From Dehalococcoidia bacterium (GTDB lineage: Bacteria > Chloroflexota > Dehalococcoidia > UBA2979): 41,313 nt of DNA. Position 1 is the stretch's first letter. Every line of letters begins with the position of its first letter. A program made the translations under genes and the position numbers. The notes under the pieces were generated by a model, which was given only the letters and a program-made list of their open reading frames with translations, had not been told where the DNA came from and did not search any database. Location of the stretch: contig JANQNP010000083.1 of the NCBI GenBank assembly GCA_028279505.1, forward strand, positions 1 through 41,313, given 5' to 3'. Of the stretch, positions 36,502 to 41,313 are shown piece after piece.

Positions 36502-37290
36502 TCAGCCGAATCGCACCAGCCGAAACGACTCGTGGAACATGAGGTTCTGCGCCTCCAGCTCGGGCTCGAACTCGCGCGATTCCGCCACCGCGCGGCGCTT
36601 CGCCTCTTCGAGGGCGCGCCCACGATACCGCTCCAGCATCGCGTCCTCGTCGCGCCCGCCCATCTGCGATTCGTGCGCCATGATCGAGCGAATCTTCGTC
36701 CGCAGCACGCCGCTCACGTCCACGTCGTAGTCCGGTTCGTGCGTGCCCGCCAGCAGGAGCACGCGCGGTCGGTACGGCTCGAGGCCCTCATCCTTGTCGC
36801 GCGGGTAGTAGAGGTGGTCATCGCCCGCCGGGTAGATCGCGTCGTAGGTCGCGCGACCGGTACGGCGGTGGTCGCGGTGGTTGAACCCGGGCCGGAACCC
36901 GTCCCAGGTGATCACCAGGTCCGGGCGGTGGATCCGCAGCTGGCGGACGATCAACCCCCGCAGCTCGTTCGTGTTCTCGATGTACCCGTCCGGAAACCCC
37001 AGGAACGTGGGCTCGTCCGCCCCGAGGATCGCGGCCGCCCGCCGCTGCTCCTCCTCGCGGATCGCCGCCAGCCGCTGCGGCGTCATGTCGATGTCCTTCG
37101 TGCCCTTGTTCCCGCTCGTCGTCACGACGATGTGGATCTTCCAGCCGCGCTCAGCGAGGTACGCGACCGTCCCGCCGCAGACGAACTCGTTGTCGTCCGG
37201 ATGCGCCATCACGACCATTGCGCTGGTCGTGCCGGCCGCGGTCAGCTCCTCGATCACATCGACCTGCGCCTCGGTGGGGGCCGTCGTCAT
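36502..37290 (-). CDS. PIG-L/LmbE-family N-acetylglucosamine deacetylase-like protein
   Basis: Zinc-dependent de-N-acetylase fold (262 aa). The catalytic/metal motif AHPDDNEFVCGGTVAYLAERGW is at about residues 29-50 (His and two Asp), and the third metal ligand is probably in FNHRDHRRTG (His). Known members remove acetyl from GlcNAc-inositol (MshB), GlcNAc-malate (BshB) or GlcNAc-PI. The gene follows a GT4 glycosyltransferase after 3 bases, the pairing seen in mycothiol and bacillithiol synthesis. The substrate is inferred from context only. The C-terminal YRGRALEEAKRRAVAESREFEPELEAQNLMFHESFR is a long helical tail. Confidence 0.88.
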   Translation of the reverse strand: MTTAPTEAQVDVIEELTAAGTTSAMVVMAHPDDNEFVCGGTVAYLAERGWKIHIVVTTSGNKGTKDIDMTPQRLAAIREEEQRRAAAILGADEPTFLGFPDGYIENTNELRGLIVRQLRIHRPDLVITWDGFRPGFNHRDHRRTGRATYDAIYPAGDDHLYYPRDKDEGLEPYRPRVLLLAGTHEPDYDVDVSGVLRTKIRSIMAHESQMGGRDEDAMLERYRGRALEEAKRRAVAESREFEPELEAQNLMFHESFRLVRFG

Positions 37291-37293
37291 CGG

Positions 37294-38565
37294 CTAGCCA
37301 CCGGCCACGCTCTCCGCGCCAGCGACGGCGGCGCGGTCCAGCTCGTCGTAGAGCCCCACGAGCCGGTCGGCAACCGACTCCCACGAGAAGTCCCGCATGC
37401 GAACGACGCCCGCCGCGCCCAGCGCGTCGCGGAGCGGCCGGTTGCGCAGCAGCAGCTCGATCTTCTCCGCGAACGGCTCCGGGCAGCGCCACGGTACGAG
37501 GTAGCCCGTCCGCCCGTCCGCCACCGTCGAGGCCAGTCCACCCACCCGCGACGCGATCACCGGAACGCCCGAGGCCATCGCCTCCACCGCAACCAGACCG
37601 AACGACTCCGAGAACGACGGCATCACCACGACGTCCGCCGCCCGATAGTAGTCGGGCAGCGCCTCGTGCCCGACGGCGCCGGCGAACCTCACGAGGTCGC
37701 TGACACCGACCTCCTCCGCGATCGCGCTCAGCCGGTCGAACTCGGGCCGTGCGGCCTCGTCGCCACCGACGATCAGGAGCTGTAGCCGGCTGCGTTCCGT
37801 GACCTGGGCCGCGGCGCGGATCAGGATGTCGAGCCCCTTCAGCGGCTCGATCCGCCCCACGGCCAGCACCACCTGCGCGTCGTCCGCCAGGCCGAGCTCG
37901 GCTCGAGCCGCCTCTCGCGAACCGGGGCAGAACCGCTCCGGGTCGACGCCCAACGGGATCACCTCGACTCGCGAGCGCGGCACGCCATAGATCTGGCGCA
38001 GCAATCGCTGCTCGTAGTCGGTGGCCGCGACGACCCGGTCGACGGAATGCACGAGGTGCCGCTCGGCCTCGAGGCGCTCGGGCGGCTCGTGCTCGGAGGC
38101 GCGCGCGCGCAACTTCACCTCGCCGAGGGTGTGGAACATCGCGATGTGCGGGACGCCCCAATCGGCGACGAGCCGCTCCCCGGCAACCGCCGACAGCCAG
38201 TAGTGCGAGTGGACGAGGTCGTACGTGATCGCCTCGGCAGCGCGAAACGTCTCGACGCCCGCCGCGAAGTCGGCGGCGAACTCGATCAGCTCAGCCTTCG
38301 GCACCGCGGCGACCGGGCCGGCCTCGATCTGGATCAGCCGCGCACCCGGCGCGAACTCCATCACCGCGGGCGCGGCCGCGCTCTCCCGCCGCGTGAAGAC
38401 GTCGATCGCCCGGTCGGACCTCGCGAGGCGTTCGGACACCTCGTGGATGTAGACATTCATCCCGCCGGTGGCGGCGCCGCCGAGCGGGGCCAGCGGCGAG
38501 GTGTGCATCGAGAGCACGGCGATCCGCGACGCGGCACAGGGAGCAGCACGCGAGGCCAGCGTCAT
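37294..38565 (-). CDS. Glycosyltransferase family 4 protein, MshA-like
   Basis: Retaining GT-B glycosyltransferase (423 aa). The N-terminal domain has IAVLSMHTSPLAPLGGAATGGMNVYIHEVSERLA; the HTSPL...GGMNVY motif is shared by MshA (D-inositol-3-phosphate glycosyltransferase) and sucrose-phosphate synthases. VHSHYWLSA follows. The C-terminal domain has VLAVGRIEPLKGLDILIRAAA and the E-x7-E motif in SESFGLVAVEAMASGVPVIASRVGGLASTVADG. The donor is probably a UDP-sugar. A deacetylase gene is directly downstream, which favours a GlcNAc-transfer-then-deacetylation pathway. The acceptor is unknown; no cysteine ligase is present in the window. The N-terminal 13 residues before the first strand may be surplus. 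Confidence 0.87.
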   Translation of the reverse strand: MTLASRAAPCAASRIAVLSMHTSPLAPLGGAATGGMNVYIHEVSERLARSDRAIDVFTRRESAAAPAVMEFAPGARLIQIEAGPVAAVPKAELIEFAADFAAGVETFRAAEAITYDLVHSHYWLSAVAGERLVADWGVPHIAMFHTLGEVKLRARASEHEPPERLEAERHLVHSVDRVVAATDYEQRLLRQIYGVPRSRVEVIPLGVDPERFCPGSREAARAELGLADDAQVVLAVGRIEPLKGLDILIRAAAQVTERSRLQLLIVGGDEAARPEFDRLSAIAEEVGVSDLVRFAGAVGHEALPDYYRAADVVVMPSFSESFGLVAVEAMASGVPVIASRVGGLASTVADGRTGYLVPWRCPEPFAEKIELLLRNRPLRDALGAAGVVRMRDFSWESVADRLVGLYDELDRAAVAGAESVAGG

Positions 38566-38668
38566 CAGCGAGTCGTCCTCGTTCTTGGCGGAGCGGGCGC
38601 GCGTCGTCGGTCGATGAGGGCACAGTAGAAATGCATGTGCCTCGGAACGGTCAGCGTATCACGCCCAA

Positions 38669-38719
38669 CGAAACGGGAAGATCAGCGAAACGCGACGATC
38701 GCCGAAACGCGAAGGTCGA
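38669..38719. repeat. Three tandem 17-bp direct repeats
   Basis: Three units that all begin CGAAACG: 38669-38685, 38686-38702 and 38703-38719, consensus CGAAACGCGAmGATCrs, contiguous with no spacer. They lie in the 161-base gap between the thrC stop and the GT4 start (no gene in it). The spacing of 17 bases is between one and two helical turns. They could be regulator-binding sites upstream of the GT4 promoter; no such factor is identified. Confidence 0.75.
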
Positions 38720-38726
38720 GGTACCG

Positions 38727-39815
38727 CTACCAGCCGAGCACGCGCTCGACCGCGTCGGGATCGGCCGGCGCTTCCAGGCGCTTCGCCTCGATCTGGAGCG
38801 CGATGTCCGGGTCCTTCAACCCGGCGCCCGTGATGATGCAGACCGCCGTGAGTCCGCTCAGGTCCTCGCCAGCCGCGTGCCGATGCATCAGACCGGCGAC
38901 CGACGCCGCCGAGGCCGGCTCGCAGAAGATGCCCTCGTCGCTCGCCATCCGCCGGTAGGCGTGCGTGATCTCGTCGTCGGTCACGGCCGTGATCGATCCA
39001 CCGGAGCCGTCGCGCGCCTCGATCGCTCCATCCCATGAAGCCGGGTTGCCGATCCGGATCGCCGTCGCGATCGTCTCCGGCTCCGCGACGCGTTCGCCGG
39101 ACACCAGTGGAGCCGCCCCGGCCGCCTGGAAGCCCCACATCCGAGGCCGCGAGGCGATCCGCTCCATCTGGTAGTACTCCGAGAAGCCGTGCCAGTACGC
39201 GGTGATGTTGCCGGCGTTCCCCACCGGGATGCAGAGCAGGTCGGGCGCGCGATCCAGCTCGTCGGCGATCTCGAAGGCGGCCGTCTTCTGCCCGGCGATC
39301 CGGTGCGGGTTCACCGAGTTCACGAGCGCGACCGGGTGCCGCTCCGAGAGATCCCGCACGACGCGCAGCGCGTCGTCGAACGAGCCGTCGATCGCGACGA
39401 TCGTCGCGCCGTGCGCGACCGCCTGCGCGAGCTTCCCCATCGCGATGTTGCCCGCCGGCACCACCACGACCGCGTCGAGCCCGTGCCGCACCGCGTATGC
39501 GGCAGCCGACGCCGAGGTGTTGCCCGTCGAGGCGCAGATCACCGCCTCGGCCCCCGCCTCGGCGGCCTTCGCCACCGCGACCACCATGCCGCGATCCTTG
39601 AACGAGCCCGTCGGGTTCTGGAACTCCGCCTTGAAGTAGAGCCCCTCGAGGCCCAGCTCGCCCTCGAGGACCCGCGATCGGATCAGCGGCGTGCCACCCT
39701 CGCCGAGCGTGACCAGCGGCGTCGCGTCCGTTACCGGCAGCAGGTCGCGGTAGCGCTCCATGATGAAGCGGCCGTCGCCGCTGAGCGGATGAGCGGCCAC
39801 CAGCGGCGCGGTCAT
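38727..39815 (-). CDS. thrC: Threonine synthase
   Basis: PLP enzyme that converts O-phosphohomoserine to threonine (362 aa, the short bacterial/archaeal class). The PLP lysine is in FQNPTGSFKDRGM. ICASTGNTSASAAAYAVRHG, VNSVNPHRIAGQKTAAFEI, IPVGNAGNITAYWHGF (phosphate-binding GNAGN) and the C-terminal EGIFCEPASAASVAGL are family blocks. It overlaps the coiled-coil gene by 4 bases and forms an operon with it and hom, so it takes part in the aspartate-to-threonine route; thrB is not in the window. Confidence 0.96.
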   Translation of the reverse strand: MTAPLVAAHPLSGDGRFIMERYRDLLPVTDATPLVTLGEGGTPLIRSRVLEGELGLEGLYFKAEFQNPTGSFKDRGMVVAVAKAAEAGAEAVICASTGNTSASAAAYAVRHGLDAVVVVPAGNIAMGKLAQAVAHGATIVAIDGSFDDALRVVRDLSERHPVALVNSVNPHRIAGQKTAAFEIADELDRAPDLLCIPVGNAGNITAYWHGFSEYYQMERIASRPRMWGFQAAGAAPLVSGERVAEPETIATAIRIGNPASWDGAIEARDGSGGSITAVTDDEITHAYRRMASDEGIFCEPASAASVAGLMHRHAAGEDLSGLTAVCIITGAGLKDPDIALQIEAKRLEAPADPDAVERVLGW

Positions 39816-40816
39816 AGCGGCTGATCCTGCACGGCGTCCTCCGTCTGTTCGGACATCCTCGTCAGCAGTGTGCGCGCAACGCGCAGTTCGCGCTCGGTCT
39901 CCTCGACCATCCGCCGCCCGGCGACCTCGTCGGCGCGCACCTGCCGGCGCATGTGCTCGACGATCGAGATCCGCAGCGCCTCCAGCCGCTCGGTCAGCGT
40001 CCGCAGCCGCTCCGCCGCGCCCGCCTGCTCCCGGGCCAGCCGCGCTCGCTCCTCCGCGGCCTCGCCGGACGAGCGCACCACCGAGGCCAGGAACTCCTCG
40101 ATCTCGGAGAGCCGGCTCTCGTGGCGTGTCCGCGTCGCGCGCTGCTGTTCGAGGAGATCCAGCACCTCGGCCTCGCGGTCGCGGATCGACCGCAACGCCG
40201 CGATGTCGGCCTCCATCCGTTGCCGTTCCGCCCGCGCCGCCGCGACCTCGGTGATCAGCTCGTCGAGCCGCCGGTCGATATCGGGAACGCGCGCGGCGAC
40301 GGCGGCGATCTCATCGGCGTGCTCGATCGCCGCGTCACGCTGCGCGGCGACCTGCCGTTCGAGCGCGACGAACCGCTCCTCGGTGCGCTGCTCGCTGCCG
40401 ACCCACTCCGCGGCGTCGGTGGCCAGCGATCGCTGGCGCTGATCGGTCGCCGTCTGATGCCCCTCGAACCGATCGAGGCGCCCGGCGATCACCTCGAGGG
40501 CGCGCCGCAGCTCGGACTCGAACTCGCGATCGCGGGTACCCGTGCGCTCGACGACCGCGGCCAGGTCCCGGCGCAGCGTCGACTCGGACTCGAGGCGGTC
40601 CTCGATGCCGGCCAGCTCGCTCTTCACCTCGCGCGTCAGGTCCTGACCGGCCTCGTGCCGGAGCGTGCGGCCCTCGACGAGCTGGAGCTGCTCCTCCAGG
40701 CGCGTGACCTCGGCGCGGAGCGCCTCGATCGCGGCTCGCGAATGGGTCAGTTCGCGCGCAAGTTCGTCGACCCGGGTTTCGCCGAGCGGCAGCGGGACCG
40801 GGCGCTCACCGCTCAC
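39812..40816 (-). CDS. Coiled-coil protein of unknown function in the threonine operon
   Basis: Protein of 334 aa that is almost entirely predicted long helix, rich in Glu, Arg, Ala, Leu and Gln with heptad-like spacing from about residue 15 to 325 (for example ELTHSRAAIEALRAEVTRLEEQLQ). There is no signal peptide, membrane segment, ATP-binding motif or cysteine. It resembles the generic coiled coils of SMC, myosin-tail or chemoreceptor type, but no specific family is recognised. It is inserted between hom and thrC with 4-base overlaps at both ends, so it is co-translated with threonine enzymes although no metabolic role is apparent. Confidence 0.85.
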   Translation of the reverse strand: MSGERPVPLPLGETRVDELARELTHSRAAIEALRAEVTRLEEQLQLVEGRTLRHEAGQDLTREVKSELAGIEDRLESESTLRRDLAAVVERTGTRDREFESELRRALEVIAGRLDRFEGHQTATDQRQRSLATDAAEWVGSEQRTEERFVALERQVAAQRDAAIEHADEIAAVAARVPDIDRRLDELITEVAAARAERQRMEADIAALRSIRDREAEVLDLLEQQRATRTRHESRLSEIEEFLASVVRSSGEAAEERARLAREQAGAAERLRTLTERLEALRISIVEHMRRQVRADEVAGRRMVEETERELRVARTLLTRMSEQTEDAVQDQPL

Positions 40817-41313
40817 CGCGCGCCTCCGACCCCCGCGATGGGCAGGACGTTGCCGATGCGGTGAACCACCTGCGCCTGCTCGATCTGCCGGAGCGCCTCC
40901 AGCAGCGCGCCGCCGCCCGCGAGGTGCGTCGTCAGCACGAGCTCGGCGGTCCCGGCGTCTTCGTCGGCCTCGAACTGGAGGACCGAGGCGATGCTCACGT
41001 CGCGCTCGCCGAGCGCGCCCGCGATCCGCGCGAGCACGCCCGCCTGGTCCGGCACGGTCAGCCGCATGTAGAAGCGCGATCGATGCGAGGTCGCCGGCGC
41101 AACCTCCGCTGCGCTCAGCGACGCCACCGCCAGCGGCGGCCGGCCCGCGACGATGTCGCGACCCAGCTCCAGCACGTCCGCCAGCACCGCACTCGCGGTC
41201 GGCGCCGGGCCGGCGCCCGGCCCCTCGAACAGCACGCTGCCAACGAGGTCGCCCTCGATCTGCACCGCGTTGAGGACGCCATCGACCTTCGCCAGCGGCT
41301 CGTCGCGGTCGAT
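40813..41313 (-). CDS. hom: Homoserine dehydrogenase, C-terminal part (cut by the window edge)
   Basis: The 5' end lies beyond 41313. The visible 166 codons begin IDRDEPLAKVDGVLNAVQIEGDLVGSVLFEGPGAGPAPTASAVLADVLE, the end of the substrate domain with the family GPGAGxxPTASAVxxDV motif. An ACT regulatory domain follows (about the last 85 residues: RFYMRLTVPDQAGVLARIAGALGERDVSIASVLQFEADE), where threonine normally acts as a feedback inhibitor. The NADP-binding domain is outside the window. The stop overlaps the coiled-coil gene by 4 bases. Confidence 0.94.
   Translation of the reverse strand: MDRDEPLAKVDGVLNAVQIEGDLVGSVLFEGPGAGPAPTASAVLADVLELGRDIVAGRPPLAVASLSAAEVAPATSHRSRFYMRLTVPDQAGVLARIAGALGERDVSIASVLQFEADEDAGTAELVLTTHLAGGGALLEALRQIEQAQVVHRIGNVLPIAGVGGAR

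Overview
The window is a strongly GC-rich bacterial chromosome segment. It carries a long, conserved translation-gene cluster flanked by housekeeping metabolism. Gene content and order suggest a deep-branching Gram-positive-like or Chloroflexota-type bacterium, possibly Dehalococcoidia-like. The pointers are PlsX, a CsoR copper sensor, a stand-alone ferredoxin:thioredoxin reductase, a cysteine-poor L36 and Ala/Glu-rich tails on ribosomal proteins. The phylum is an inference from style, not a sequence match.

Left end (1-3100): the window opens inside a tRNA-Sec gene (selC, minus strand, 3' end cut off). Next come a GT8 glycosyltransferase and a frameshifted remnant of a second copy. The outstanding feature follows at 1629-2144: the catalytic subunit of ferredoxin:thioredoxin reductase, in which the last active-site cysteine of the CPC/CPC/CHC signature is an in-frame TGA. 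The frame stays open and family-like after the TGA. A stem-loop with an AGGUCU apex starts 13 bases downstream, as expected for a bacterial SECIS element. With selC 1.5 kb away, this is best read as a selenoprotein FTR. Its likely substrate, thioredoxin, is encoded convergently and shares its terminator. Divergent from thioredoxin is a CsoR regulator with its own operator.

Metabolic block (3100-14930): plsX and a methyltransferase; apt; a RidA-like protein lacking the usual arginine; an HNH endonuclease behind a LexA-like SOS box. Then come mtnP, a GNAT acetyltransferase, ahcY and metK (S-adenosylmethionine supply and by-product recycling; apt can reuse the adenine that MtnP releases). A sugar-nucleotide set follows: a nucleotidyltransferase, a phosphohexomutase and a phosphoglucose/phosphomannose isomerase, likely supplying GDP-mannose or a similar donor.

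Translation block (15003-36480, all minus strand; transcribed from right to left): rpsL-rpsG-fusA-rpsJ-rplC-rplD-rplW-rplB-rpsS-rplV-rpsC-rplP-rpmC-rpsQ-rplN-rplX-rplE-rpsH-rplF-rplR-rpsE-rpmD-rplO-secY-adk-map-infA-rpmJ-rpsM-rpsK-rpsD-rpoA-rplQ-truA-rplM-rpsI. It begins at a good sigma70-type promoter (36453-36480) and ends at a hairpin near 14957. tuf and rpsN are missing from their usual places. Several proteins (uL3, uL13, uS5, uS17, uL15, RpoA) carry long low-complexity extensions. Some gaps between genes hold strong inverted repeats.

Right end (36500-41313, minus strand): a PIG-L/LmbE deacetylase and a GT4 glycosyltransferase resembling the MshA/MshB or BshA/BshB pairing of low-molecular-weight-thiol synthesis, with three 17-bp tandem repeats upstream. 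Then comes a threonine operon, hom (cut by the window edge), an unknown coiled-coil protein and thrC, coupled by 4-base overlaps.
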